A DNA stretch of 64,000 bases from Asterella californica (GCA_036924285.1 JAYKYS010000011.1:2790001-2854000); one strand, 5' to 3'. Counted from the stretch's first letter, positions 31,097-41,986 are shown. Notes: generated by a model from the letters alone, not told the origin. Made by a program: numbers and translations.

Positions 31097-32725
31097 TCAT
31101 CCTATACCCGTAGCCTCCAGAGCGTCTGTCCACTCTCTTTCGCCCTCAGCATGTCCGTCCTTGATGAAGCCGATGTAAGCATCATGAACTTCCCTTGTAG
31201 TCGCATCCAAGACCTCCTGTGATAAGAATCTAATCTTGACATCTTGAATGCGCTCCTCCCAACCTCCCTTCACATCCATCGTCATAACCTCAACTCCAAT
31301 ATCTGGTTGTTGTTTGCATGCTACCAGATCACCCATATCCGCTATCTGTACCTCAACCATCTCCTCCGGTTGTGAAGGATCGCCCTCCATTGCATGTGTA
31401 GGAAGAATAGTTTCCTGTTGAACCTTATCCTCCCCAGCTTGCTTCCCTGAAGAAGTCTCTTCTTGTCCCTTCTTCTCGCTCTGCATCCTGGATGCAGTAT
31501 CCAACCTGAGCTCGTTTAGATCCACGTGCTCATCCAAATCATCCCTATGGAGATCATGTTCAATCTCCTCCACCCTAGCATCATAGTTTGTAGCTCCGAT
31601 AGCTACAACTGCATGTGTCGCAAAGTAATCATCTACAAACTTCTTCATCCCTCCTTTACCAACGTTGGCTTGAAGGAGAGTACCCGAACTTCTGAATGCA
31701 ACCTTTCCATCCTCCCAAGAAATTACCTCTCGTTGCAAAGACTCTGCAAAGTCGATGCAATCATCCCGCTGATGGTCAGTACCATAACACCACAAGCAGT
31801 GATGTACCCAAGCTGGTTTGGGTACAAGCACCATCTCAGTCGATGATCTCTTATCCTCCAACCTAGTAACCTTAGCTTGCAGATCTTGCAACCTTTGCTG
31901 TAGGTCCTCGATGGTTGGATCCTTCACCTCTACAACCACAATTGGAGGTTGAACCTCAGATACTACTCGAACTGGTGTGGTAGTCAATGCTGCAGGTGTA
32001 AACCTTGTAACCCTTTCTCTTGTCTGTCTTCGGACAAGAAGCTCAACAGCTTCATGCACAACCTCCCAATTTCTTGTCAACCCTTCTTCTTCATCCCCAT
32101 CCTCCAGAAGTAGCTCCAACTGTTCCTGCCATGGTTCATCCGCAGCTTGAAGAAATAGCTCCGTCTTGTAGCTCTCCAAGGTTAGCTTGTCCACCCGAGG
32201 TAGTTGAGAGAATTGTCTCTCAAACTCCTTTAACAGCTCTGCAGGCTGTAAACCCTTGCTAGATCGGTTGATCCATTCCAAAAACGATTTCTTGGTTACT
32301 CGATCCGAGTTTCCCAAGAAATACTCCTCCATCAGTGCATGTGAAAATGTATCCCAGTTCCTCCCAAAACGCTTTGCTAGACCTTTCACATGCTCCCTTA
32401 TCTCAGGCACTGCAGCGAGTTCGAACGTCTTGATCATCTCCTTCTCCGGTACTTGATCCAAATCCATCTCCATCTTGTAACATCTCAAGTACTCAGAAAT
32501 GTCTCTCCCACCAAAAAGATCAAACTTGTCGATCACCCTTCCAAGCGTCTTCTTCCCCAAAGCCTCTTTTTGTTGCTTCCCTTGCTCTTGTCGCATAAAC
32601 AAAGTGAAGGCTTGAAACAATCGTGCAGTTGCTGCATCCAACTGCACCCCTGGTATCCCCTCTGATCTATCCATTCCATCCAAAGTCATGGCTCGTCCCA
32701 TCCTCCCATCCTCCCATGATCCCAA
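31097..32725 (-). CDS. Element D Gag
   Basis: This intact ORF of 542 residues is clearly related to the Gag of element B: FGGRDISEYLRCYKMEMDL, FELAAVPEIREHVKGL, KKSFLEWINRS, FERQFSQL and YKTELFLQAAD match corresponding B segments. A coil (QQRLQDLQAKVTRLED) precedes the zinc knuckle CLWCYGTDHQRDDC (about residues 310-323, CX2CX4HX4C). The C-terminal part is acidic and ends in a segment like the B region before the protease (RFLSQEVLDATTREVHDAYIGFI). The protease itself is absent. An intact Gag in an element without enzymes suggests selection on, or recent copying with, packaging function. Confidence 0.9.
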   Translation of the reverse strand: MGSWEDGRMGRAMTLDGMDRSEGIPGVQLDAATARLFQAFTLFMRQEQGKQQKEALGKKTLGRVIDKFDLFGGRDISEYLRCYKMEMDLDQVPEKEMIKTFELAAVPEIREHVKGLAKRFGRNWDTFSHALMEEYFLGNSDRVTKKSFLEWINRSSKGLQPAELLKEFERQFSQLPRVDKLTLESYKTELFLQAADEPWQEQLELLLEDGDEEEGLTRNWEVVHEAVELLVRRQTRERVTRFTPAALTTTPVRVVSEVQPPIVVVEVKDPTIEDLQQRLQDLQAKVTRLEDKRSSTEMVLVPKPAWVHHCLWCYGTDHQRDDCIDFAESLQREVISWEDGKVAFRSSGTLLQANVGKGGMKKFVDDYFATHAVVAIGATNYDARVEEIEHDLHRDDLDEHVDLNELRLDTASRMQSEKKGQEETSSGKQAGEDKVQQETILPTHAMEGDPSQPEEMVEVQIADMGDLVACKQQPDIGVEVMTMDVKGGWEERIQDVKIRFLSQEVLDATTREVHDAYIGFIKDGHAEGEREWTDALEATGIG

Positions 32726-32852
32726 CCGTCTAGAAATCCATCATCCCAGGTCCACAACATCCACCCGAACAACCAAACCCATCTTCATCCTCGTTCATGA
32801 TTGCTGATCTCTTCTGTCCAATTCGGACACACAAATATCTCCACCCCGGACC

Positions 32853-32870
32853 TTCACGTCGAGTTCACCA
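32853..32870 (-). other. Element D primer binding site (probable)
   Basis: On the minus strand TGGTGAACTCGACGTG starts four bases inside the LTR edge. It differs from the B/C primer site, and the tRNA is not identified. Confidence 0.5.
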
Positions 32871-32874
32871 CCTA

Positions 32875-34904
32875 TGTCGCGTCGGACGTTTTGCGTGAAG
32901 GATGTCCAGGAAAACACGAGGTTCCTGGCTGTGGAGATATTGTGTGTTGAAACAGAGACAAGACAGAGAAAAACAACCACGAAAACGAATGCTGCGATAT
33001 ATACACTCCCAAATGTATGTACACTGCCGTTTCTTTCTCCTAACAGTAAAGAACTGATCATCAGACCTGAGCGGTCCGTAACCTACTTCAGAAGCCCTAA
33101 AACAAACCCCTGAATCACAATCCCGACCCAAAACCACCGAAGCGTAGCTCAAAGCAAGAGAAACTTCTCTTTGTTAACAAACAGAGCCATAGCAGTATCA
33201 CAAGATCCAAACCCAAGTCCAAACCACATTCATGTATAAGCTCTTAGCTAAAGCTAGCTACCACAAGCTGTATACAGCCAACCAGAATTCTAACGAACTC
33301 AAAAGAGCAAAACCCGTAGCGAAGAAACCGAAAAAGGCCTATCTGTGGACTTCCTCTTTTCGCTGAACGGACTTCAGATGTCGATAGGGTCTCCTCCGCT
33401 GACTCCGTTAACCCAAAAAACCTTCAGATCCGACTCCCCACGGCCAAGATATCGCCGATTTTTGGTCGCAGGTGACCGAACCTCCAAAAACTCCTCCCTG
33501 CGGCTTAAAACCGCTCACACCGCACAAACGGATCGTCCAAACTGATATCCGTCTTCGCTGGCAGATAGATCTAGCTACCCTGAACCCAACGAGACTCCAA
33601 ACAAGTCGTTTGGAGTTCCTCTTGCAAAACCACTGGAGAAATTTGGCCGCAGGTTGCAAAAAACCTGACGTAAATCAGCTCCCTGCGGCTCAAACTTGCT
33701 CACCACACTCAAACCAACAATCCAATTCACACACGGTCTTCTCCTATGAGTAGATGAAGACTCCCTGATCGCGTAGGCACCAAGAACGAAGAGCTTGGCT
33801 CACCGATCGCAAAGAACAGCCCAACCTCAGGTCGCAGGTGAACAAAAATCTGATGTAAGCGCTTCCCTGCGAGCCAATTTCACTCAGAACTTCCAAACCG
33901 CTCGATGAAAACTGGTATCGTCTTCAATTTCCTGTAGAACTCGGTGTTCTGATCCCGTTGGATCCAAGGACAGCAAGTTTGGACTCCGGAACGGCCCGAA
34001 CGGTCCAACTCTCCTTCACAGGTAACTGAAAACCTCCAATCTGCTTCCTGCGTCTCAATTTCCCTCAGTACACACTCCCCGATCCGTCTCTTCCCAAAAC
34101 CGTTTGAACCAGTGCGTAGCCTGCACAGATCTGAACCCAACGACGCCTTGCGCGTTTGCATTGGACTCCTAAATCTCCCGAACCGTCCGTTGACAGGTCG
34201 CAGGCGCAAGCTAGCCCCTTAAGCACCCCCCTTGCAACAGTCTCTGGACGTATAGTTCTCTCCTCAATCCTGAATAATAAGAAGCAGGCCCCTTGCGTCT
34301 TTGATATAACGCCTGAAGCCCTGAATACCCAGTCAGCAAGTAACTAGGAGCCTAGCTTGATTTTAGCTTCTTTCGAATCGCATAACTTCTTCCTTGGATG
34401 TCCAAACGAAGTAAACAAGATGCCCATGGAAAGCTGACAACGAGCTCTACCCATCCATGTGATGAAAGTGAAGATCGGAAGTTGCGCCAAAAGCCCGTAA
34501 GCTGGGGCCTAGCTTGTTTTCTCCATCTTTCGAATCTTGTAACTTTTCCACTAGGCGTCCAAACGAAGTAGATGAAGTGCCTATGGAAAGCTGACAATGA
34601 GCTCTATCCACTGGTGCGATAAAAACGAAGATCCGAAGTGGTGCCAAAAATCCGTAAGCTGGGGCCTAGCTTGTTTTCTCCATCTTTCGAGTCCTGTAAC
34701 TTTTCCACTAGGCGTCCAAACGAAGTAGACGAAGTGCCTATGGAAAGCTGACAAGGAGCTCTACCCATCTATGTGATGAAAATGGAGATCCGAAATGATG
34801 CCAAAAGCCCGTAAGCTGGGGCTTAGCTTGTCTACTCATGAATGTTTTTGGAGCGACAAGCATCGGAGTTTGAATTTCATGTAGGAGCCGGACACGACAC
34901 GACA
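32875..34904 (-). repeat. Element D 5' LTR (minus orientation)
   Basis: Near-identical partner of 28375-30403. On the minus strand it starts TGTCGTGTCGTGTCC and ends GACGCGACA. Confidence 0.92.
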
Positions 34905-34908
34905 GCGT

Positions 34909-35697
34909 GGTACGGAAGCAAAGGAGTTCTTTGCCCAACACGGAGTGAAACTAAAACTCACTACTGCTATGAATCCGGAAGGGATTGATAAGAGCGAGAG
35001 AGGGCATCCGTCGATTGTTCAAGCTCTGGTAAAGGCATGTGATGGTAGGCATAGACATTGGCCTAGGTTGCTTCCTTTTGCTCTGTGGGCTGACAGGTCA
35101 ACTCATTGCACTACTACTGGGTACATGCCCACTGAACTGATGCTGGGTCAGAAGCCGATTATGCCAACAGAGGAGGACTTTCCTACATGGGCTACTTTAC
35201 CATGGGAGGAAGGAATGGATCGTGTACAACTTTTGGCACTTCGAATCAGACAGTTAGAACATAGGGAGGAGGATCTTATAGAGGCACAACAGAAGCTGAA
35301 AGAGGCCCGTCTCAAGAACAAAGACAGGTTTGACAAGACTCATAAGCTCCGGCCGAAGCCCATACATGCGGGAGATTGGATTTTGGTGTATGACAGCACA
35401 TTAGAGAATCAGCACTCTACAGTTCGGAAATTTTCTAGGAGGTGGTTTGGTCCGTATGTTGTCTTAGAAGTGTATCAGAATGCTACTTATTCTTTAAAGG
35501 AGCTTGATGGTACACATCTAAGACTTCCTGTTGCTGGCAAGCGGATCAAGTTGTTCAGAAGAAGGGGAGAATCTGTTCAGCTAGGTGAATTTCTAGAGTC
35601 AGATCAGATGATGGATGCCGAGGCAGATCTGCTATCCGAGGAAGACGAAGGGGACGTTGAAGAAGACGATGGCGATTTAGAGAACCTTGGAGACTAG
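34909..35697 (+). pseudogene. Element B pol, integrase C-terminal segment
   Basis: It resumes the integrase cut at 28374. The catalytic Glu is at 34996-34998 (DKSERGHPS), 34 residues after the second Asp. It is followed by DGRHRHWPRLLPFALWADRS, TGYMPTELMLGQ, a long Glu/Arg helix (LRIRQLEHREEDLIEAQQKL) and the GPF/Y-type module (DKTHKLRPKPIHAGDWILV, RRWFGPYVVLEV). The tail is acidic (EEDEGDVEEDDGD). No chromodomain is seen. The ATG at 34945 is internal, not a real start. Element C retains a similar acidic tail though it lost everything between. Confidence 0.9.
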
Positions 35698-35730
35698 TGG
35701 AAAAGTTGGCACATACCGGAGGATCTGCAG

Positions 35731-35746
35731 GTTTGGAGGGGGTGAA
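35731..35746 (+). other. Element B polypurine tract
   Basis: GTTTGGAGGGGGTGAA lies directly before the 3' LTR. C and D have the same tract with GGA in place of GAA at the end. Confidence 0.9.
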
Positions 35747-38058
35747 TGTCGTGGTGCATGACGTTCAAGGTGCGGAAATGGACACTCGACCTGCATTTGT
35801 TCGGGAAGCTGCACCCTAGCTTATCAAGCTAGGCAGGAGCTAAGCTGGGGCCATGCTTGACAAGCTGCCCCCTAGCTTAGACTGAAATATCACCTTGAAA
35901 GAGGCCGAAGAGCATCAGAATGCAGAGCTCGGCGAGGAGAGCGACTTTGTGCTTCCAGTTTCGACAGAAAGTGTTTTAAGTAGTGGTTAGTACGGGGTTT
36001 TAGGTTGAGAAATGTGTGAAAGAGGGAAATCCGTCGATTCTGGTTCGTGACTCGAACTCAGAATCGAATAGCGTGAGCGTGTAAGTGTTCACAAATACTA
36101 TAGTTTTGACTCCTTGTTCATTAAAAACGGAGTTGTATAGAGAAGTTAGTGTAGGAAAGGCTAGTAAAGACTTTACAGGAAAATTTCTTTAGGTAAACAT
36201 ATGTACAAAAGTTTTTACCTTTTTGAACGGAACCAAAGGCCATCCCAGTGATAGGGCGCCTGCCTAGGAGGGAAGTGGTCTCAGGATCAATCCCCCCTGG
36301 CCTCTGGTTCCTATTCCAGCATGTTGGCCTCCTGGAAGGGAGTCTATGTTGGATATGCAGCCACGTCCTGCATATCTAGGGGCGGGAGACCGGTATCTCC
36401 TTTAATCGTGGGCTTCCTGGTCTAAGCCTCCGCATGCCATCCTGAATATACTATGGGAGATACCTGGTGCGCATATGGGGGGGCTGTAAGCCCTGTGGGG
36501 CAGCCTCATAAGTGTTGGGGCTTCGGCCTACATTAGATGGCTTGTAGTATAATCAAGATGGCATCGAGGGCACGGGAAACTTTTGCTGATTATTATGTAC
36601 GCATAAGGATAGCAGAGGAACAGCTTTAGATGGGGCCTTAAAATTAAAGCGAAAGATTACAGCGGAAGCGGAAGGTTACAACAGAAAACTGAAGCGGAAG
36701 ATTACAGCGGAAGCGGAAAACTACAATGGAAGCGGAAGATTACCGCGGAAGCTTGAAGCGGAAGATTACAGCGGAAGCGGAAAACTACAGCGGAAGCGGA
36801 AGATTACCGTGGAAGCTTGAAGCGGAATATTACAGCGGAAGCGGAAGATTACCGCGGAAGCTTGAAGCGGAAGATTACAGCGGAAGCGGAAGATTACCGC
36901 GGAAGCTTGAAGCGGAATATTACAGCGGAAGCGGAAAACTACAGCGGAAGCGGAAGATTACCGCGGAAGCTTAAAGCGGAAGATTACAACAGAAGCTTGA
37001 AGCGGAAGATTACAGCGGAGGCGGAAGGAGGAGAATTAGAGTTTAAGAGGGGGCAGCTTAGCTAAGGCCCTGCTTTTGATAAGTGACTGCGCTTATAAGG
37101 ACAGCAAGGGGGCAGCTTAAGTTGGGGGCCTTAACTTTTAGGTAAAATACCTGCGGCAACTAGGGGATCGGGGGGACAGTTTTTTGCAAGGGAGATTTTT
37201 TTTACAGAGAGCAGGGAGCGGAAGCGGAAGGAGAAGCTCGGAGACTGAAGGAGATCAATTTTCGGACAGAACTGAATTGAGGAATTGGGTGATCGTGACA
37301 GAGAGACGGACAAGTATTTGGGAGACTGAGAGCAGTTTGGAGGCAAAATTTCTTCTGATCGGACAGGAGGCAGTTTTATTGAAGGAGATCGTTTTTGATA
37401 ATCTGCAAGGGACTCTTGATTGACGCTGGATTAAATTCTTGATAGTTTTCAGTTGGGAGGTTGACGCAGAGAGGAGATTAAGAGTTTGGGGTCTGAATTT
37501 CACCTACCAGACTTGAGTTGAGGTGAATTTGGTGGAAAGAGAGCATTATTTGAGTGGAGGGACTGAGACTGAGACTAAGACTGAGAAGGTCAGGTTTTCT
37601 GAGAAATTTCAGTGCTGAAGCTGTCGTAGGGAGGGATATAAGGCGTTAGAGTTTCAAATCTTCATCGGTTGTAGGTTCTGGAGAGAAATCTACTGGAGAA
37701 AAGACTAGTTGAGTGGGAATTGGCTGTTTGGCATCTGCGGTGATCAACGTAAGGAGTTGAGTAGAGATAGGTTGTAAATTGATATATGTGGAGGACTATT
37801 GAGTGTGTTTTGGAAGAGAAATAAAGCATCGTGAGTTCAGGTTTCTCTTGTCTGTCGTGTCTGAAGGTGGATCTGTCTCCTGAGACTTGAGACTTGATCT
37901 TTTGAGTAGTAAGTAATCTATAGTCATAGTGTCTGTGAGTGACTTCAGCCGTTGCGGTCTCCTGCTTGGCTCTTGTCTTGATATACAATCTCTACTTCTA
38001 TCTCGCGATCTATCATAGCCAGAAGGCTCGCCCTTCCTCAGAAGGACTCTCCTCGACA
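35747..38058 (+). repeat. Element B 3' LTR (2,312 bp)
   Basis: It is highly similar to 18218-20509 apart from minisatellite length and scattered substitutions. It ends CCTCGACA at 38058. It forms the left arm of a palindrome with 38128-40575. Confidence 0.92.
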
Positions 38059-38127
38059 TAAATCTGGTGCTTCATAAATCAGGCTCGCCCTTCCTGAGAA
38101 GGACTCTCAGTGGAAGCACCAGATTTA
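38059..38127. other. Joint between the two inverted B LTRs
   Basis: In order it holds the LTR-flanking spacer TAAATC and nine bases of primer site (38059-38073), then ATAAATC, then 27 bases copied from the LTR end in direct orientation (38081-38107). Last come the complete primer site and spacer in inverted orientation (38104-38127). Both LTRs therefore carry the internal primer-site side of a 5' LTR, not genomic flank. Confidence 0.85.
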
Positions 38128-40575
38128 TGTCGAGGAGAGTCCTTCTCAGGAAGGGCGAGCCTTCTGGCTGTGATAGATCGCGAGATAGAAGTAGAGATTG
38201 TATATCAAGACAAGAGCCAAGCAGGAGACCGCAACGGCTGAAGTCACTCACAGACACTATGACTATAGATTACTTACTACTCAACAGATCAAGTCTCAAG
38301 TCTCAGGAGACAGATCCACCTTCAGACACGACAGACAAGAGAAATCTGAACTCACGATGCTTTATTTCTCTTCCAAAACACACTCAATAGTCCTCCACAT
38401 ATATCAATTTACAACCTATCTCTACTCAACTCCTTACGTTGATCACCGCAGATGCCAAACAGCCAATTCCCACTCAACTAGTCTTTTCTCCAGTAGATTT
38501 CTCTCCAGAACCTACAACCGATGAAGATTTGAAACTCTAACGCCTTGTATCCCTCCCTACGACAGCTTCAGCACTGAAATTTCTCAGAAAACTTGACCTT
38601 CTCAGTCTCAGTCTCAGTCTCAGTCCCTCCACTCAAATAATGCTCTCTTTCCACCAAATTCACCTCAACTCAAGTCTGGTAGGTGAAATTCAGACCCCAA
38701 ACTCTTAATCTCCTCTCTGCGTCAACCTCCCAACTGAAAACTATCAAGAATTTAATCCAGCGTCAATCAAGAGTCCCTTGCAGATTATCAAAAACGATCT
38801 CCTTCAATAAAACTGCCTCCTGTCCGATCAGAAGAAATTTTGCCTCCAAACTGCTCTCAGTCTCCCAAATACTTGTCCGTCCCTCTGTCACGATCACCCA
38901 ATTCCTCAATTCAGTTCTGTCTGAAAATTGATCTCCTTCAGCCTCCGAGCTTCTCCTTCCGTTTCCGCTCCCTGCTCTTTGTAAAAAAAATCTTCCTTGC
39001 AAAAAACTGTCCCCCCGATCCTTAGTCGCCGCAGGTATTTTACCTAAAAGTTAAGGCCCCCAGCTTAAGCTGCCACCTGCTGTCCTTATAAGCGCAGTCA
39101 CTTATCAGAAGCAGGGCCTTAGCTAAGCTGCCCCCTCTTAAACTCTAATTCTCCTCCCTCCGCCTCCGCTGTAATCTTCCGCTTCAAGCTTCTGTTGTAA
39201 TCTTCCGCTTTAAGCTTCCGCGGTAATCTTCCGCTTCCGCTGTAGTTTTCCGCTTCCGCTGTAATATTCCGCTTCAAGCTTCCGCGGTAATCTTCCGCTT
39301 CCGCTGTAGTTTTCCGCTTCCGCTGTAATCTTCCGCTTCAAGCTTCCGCGGCAATCTTCCGCTTCCGCTGTAATCTTCCGCTTCAAGCTTCCGCGGTAAT
39401 CTTCCGCTTCCGCTGTAATATTCCACTTCAAGCTTCCGCGGTAATCTTCCGCTTCCACTGTAGTTTTCCGCTTCCGCTGTAATCTTCCGCTTCAAGCTTC
39501 CGCGGTAATCTTCCGCTTCCACTGTAGTTTTCCGCTTCCGCTGTAATCTTCCGCTTCAAGCTTCCGCGGTAATCTTCCGCTTCCACTGTAGTTTTCCGCT
39601 TCCGCTGTAATCTTCCGCTTCAGTTTTCCGTTGTAACCTTCCGCTTCCGCTGTAATCTTTCGCTTTAATTTTAAGGCCCCATCTAAAGCTGTTCCTCTGC
39701 TATCCTTATGCGTACATAATAATCAGCAAAAGTTTCCTGTGCCCTCGATGCCATCTTGATGCCACCCTGAATATACTACAAGCCATCTAATGTAGGCCGA
39801 AGCCCCAACACTTATGAGGCTGCCCCACAGGGCTTACAGCCCCCCCATATGCGCACCAGGTATCTCCCATAGTATATTCAGGATGGCATGCGGAGGCTTA
39901 GGCCAGGAAGCCCACGATTAAGAGAGATACCGGTCTCCCGCCCCTAGATACGCAGGACGTGGCTGCATATCCAACATAGACTCCCTTCCAGGAGGTCAAC
40001 ATGCCGGAATAGGAACCAGAGGCCGGGGGGATTGATCCTGAGACCACTTCCCTCCTAGGCAGGCGCCCTATCACTGGGATGGCCTTTGGTTCCGTTCAAA
40101 AAGGTAAAAACTTTTGTACATATGTTTACCTGAAGAAATTTTCCTGTAAAGTCTTTACTAGCCTTTCCTACACTAACTTCTCTATACAACTCCGTTTTTA
40201 ATGAACAAGGAATCAAAACTATAGTATTTGTGAACACTTACACGCTCACGCTATTCGATTCTGAGTTCGAGTCACGAACCAGAATCGACGGATTTCCCTC
40301 TTTCACACATTTCTCAACCTAAAACCCCGTACTAACCACTACTTAAAACACTTTCTGTCGAAACTGGAAGCACAAAGTCGCTCTCCTCGCCGAGCTCTGC
40401 ATTCTGATGCTCTTCGGCCTCTTTCAAGGTGATATTTCAGTCTAAGCTAGGGGGCAGCTTGTCAAGCATGGCCCCAGCTTAGCTCCTGCCTAGCTTGATA
40501 AGCTAGGGTGCAGCTTCCCGAACAAATGCAGGTCGAGTGTCCATTTCCGCACCTTGAACGTCATGCACCACGACA
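38128..40575 (-). repeat. Third, inverted B LTR (2,448 bp)
   Basis: It is the reverse complement of the B LTR over its full length. Its outer end CACCACGACA abuts copia sequence at 40576. It is longer than the other two because its minisatellite (about 39150-39665) has more units. Confidence 0.92.
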
Positions 40576-40579
40576 ACGA

Positions 40580-41986
40580 TACAAGGTCCGGTTAGTAGCG
40601 AAAGGCTATTCCCAAATCGAAGAAATAGACTTCAATGAAACTTTTGCCTCCGTTGCTAAGCTCAACACAATCCGTACCGTTTTAGCGGTAGTCACGCATG
40701 AAGATCTGGAGGCAGAGCAAATGGATGTCAAGACGGCGTATCTGAATTCAGAGATCAAGGAGACAATCTACTTGGAGCAGCCCGAAGGCTTTATCAAAGA
40801 AGGTAAGGAGAATTGTGTTCTTTTACTCCTGAAGACCATTTACGGGCTACGACAATCAGGGAATGCATGGAACGGTACGATATCCAGGTTCTTCAAGGAT
40901 GTTGGTTTTGTGAGGAGTGTAGCAGACTCCAGTCTATTCGTTTTAACTACAAAACAGAAATTTCTTTACATAGTTCTTTACGTAGATGACTTACTGTTGG
41001 TATCAAACTGCAAAGTGTTGATAGTTGAAGTAAAAATTCGTCTAGCAACCAAATTTGCTATGACCGACTTAGGTCCTGTAAAGTGCATCATAGGACTTTT
41101 TATTGTCCGTGATAGAAACAAAAGACGTACATTTGTTAGTCAGAGGCAATACTTGAAAAACATTCTGGAGAGATTCAAAATGGAGGATTGTAAACCTGTA
41201 GCCACACCTCTAGACGTTAATGTCAAGCTCACCAAAGAAATGTCCCCAGCGACAGCAGAAGAAATTCAGGCAATGGAAAAATTTCCATATCAAGCTGCAG
41301 TCGGAAGCTTGACGTGGGCAATGCAGGGCTCGAGACCAGATCTAGCATTTGCAGTCTGCTTGGTGAGCCAGTTTTCATCGAATCCTGGTCACGATCATTG
41401 GGTTGCTGTCAAACGTATTTTCAGATATATCCAAGGTACTTTGGATTACAGGATTTGCTATGATGGTGGCAATGGCACATTGGAGCCGGTTGGTTATGGC
41501 GATTCTGATCACGCAGGCTGCTTAGACTCTAGAAGGTCTACAACAGGTTATACTTTTATTCTAGCAGGAGGCGCCATCAGTTGGAATAGCAAGAAGCAGA
41601 AGACAGTGACTTTATCCAGCACGGAGGCGGAGTACATGGCTTGCACTCATACAACCAAGGAAGCGGTGTGGGTTAGGAGACTCATGAGAGAGATGAGCTT
41701 TCCACAAAAGAACCCGACTATCGTTCACAGTGACAACACTGGTTGTATTGCACTTGGTAAAAACCCAGTATTCCACCAACGGACAAAGCACATAGATGTG
41801 CAGCATCATTTTGTCCGTGAGAAGGTAGAAGACGGTACAGTTACCTTGAAGCATCTTGGAACGAAGGAGATGCCTGCAGACATATTGACTAAAGCCTTAA
41901 AACGGGAATTACACTATAGTTGTATGAATATGTTGGGTTTGGTAGCTGATGTCTCATATAAAGTGGGAGTGTCAGAGCTATTATAA
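40580..41986 (+). CDS. Copia Gag-Pol, C-terminal part (RT, RNase H)
   Basis: It continues the frame broken at 18217 (VER, then YKVRLVAKGYSQ). RT motifs in order are FNETFASVAKLNTIRTVLAV, QMDVKTAYLNSEIKE, YGLRQSGNAWN and the catalytic LYVDDLLLVS near 40980. RNase H has GYGDSDHAGCLDSRRSTTGY, LSSTEAEYMA and VHSDNTGCIALGKNPVFHQR, and ends with HLGTKEMPADILTKALKR. The stop is at 41984-41986. There is no other frame break. The apparent upstream start at 40508 lies in the inverted B LTR. Confidence 0.95.
   Translation, partial: YKVRLVAKGYSQIEEIDFNETFASVAKLNTIRTVLAVVTHEDLEAEQMDVKTAYLNSEIKETIYLEQPEGFIKEGKENCVLLLLKTIYGLRQSGNAWNGTISRFFKDVGFVRSVADSSLFVLTTKQKFLYIVLYVDDLLLVSNCKVLIVEVKIRLATKFAMTDLGPVKCIIGLFIVRDRNKRRTFVSQRQYLKNILERFKMEDCKPVATPLDVNVKLTKEMSPATAEEIQAMEKFPYQAAVGSLTWAMQGSRPDLAFAVCLVSQFSSNPGHDHWVAVKRIFRYIQGTLDYRICYDGGNGTLEPVGYGDSDHAGCLDSRRSTTGYTFILAGGAISWNSKKQKTVTLSSTEAEYMACTHTTKEAVWVRRLMREMSFPQKNPTIVHSDNTGCIALGKNPVFHQRTKHIDVQHHFVREKVEDGTVTLKHLGTKEMPADILTKALKRELHYSCMNMLGLVADVSYKVGVSELL
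41960..41969 (+). other. Copia polypurine tract
   Basis: AAAGTGGGAG directly precedes the 3' LTR at 41970. Confidence 0.85.

Larger units (their letters stand above)
28375..34904 (-). mobile_element. Element D, gag-only non-autonomous LTR element
   Basis: Two LTRs of about 2,030 bp (28375-30403, 32875-34904) flank a 2.47-kb interior that encodes only a Gag on the minus strand. The ends are TGTCG...CGACA and the target duplication is GCGT. On the minus strand the 5' LTR is followed by TAGG and a primer-site-like TGGTGAACTCGACGTG. The 3' LTR is preceded by GTTTGGAGGGGGTGGA, the same polypurine tract as in B and C. There is no protease, RT, RNase H or integrase, so movement would depend on a B-like element. 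Confidence 0.93.
18218..38058 (+). mobile_element. Ty3/gypsy element B, full length with nested insertions
   Basis: LTRs of about 2.3 kb (18218-20509 and 35747-38058) begin TGTCG and end CGACA. The order is primer site, gag-protease ORF, pol ORF in another frame (RT, RNase H, integrase) and polypurine tract. It is interrupted by G (24049-26451) and D (28375-34904). The right side is abnormal: instead of flanking copia DNA after 38058, there is a short joint and an inverted third LTR up to 40575. Confidence 0.9.

Noticed and set aside
38067..38524. Plus-strand ORFs of about 107 codons beside the palindrome centre
   Set aside because: They are the antisense of the LTR end and mirror ORFs at 37662-38059. 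The symmetry comes from the inverted repeat.
40508..40579. N-terminus of the copia RT ORF
   Set aside because: It is inverted B LTR sequence read through into copia.
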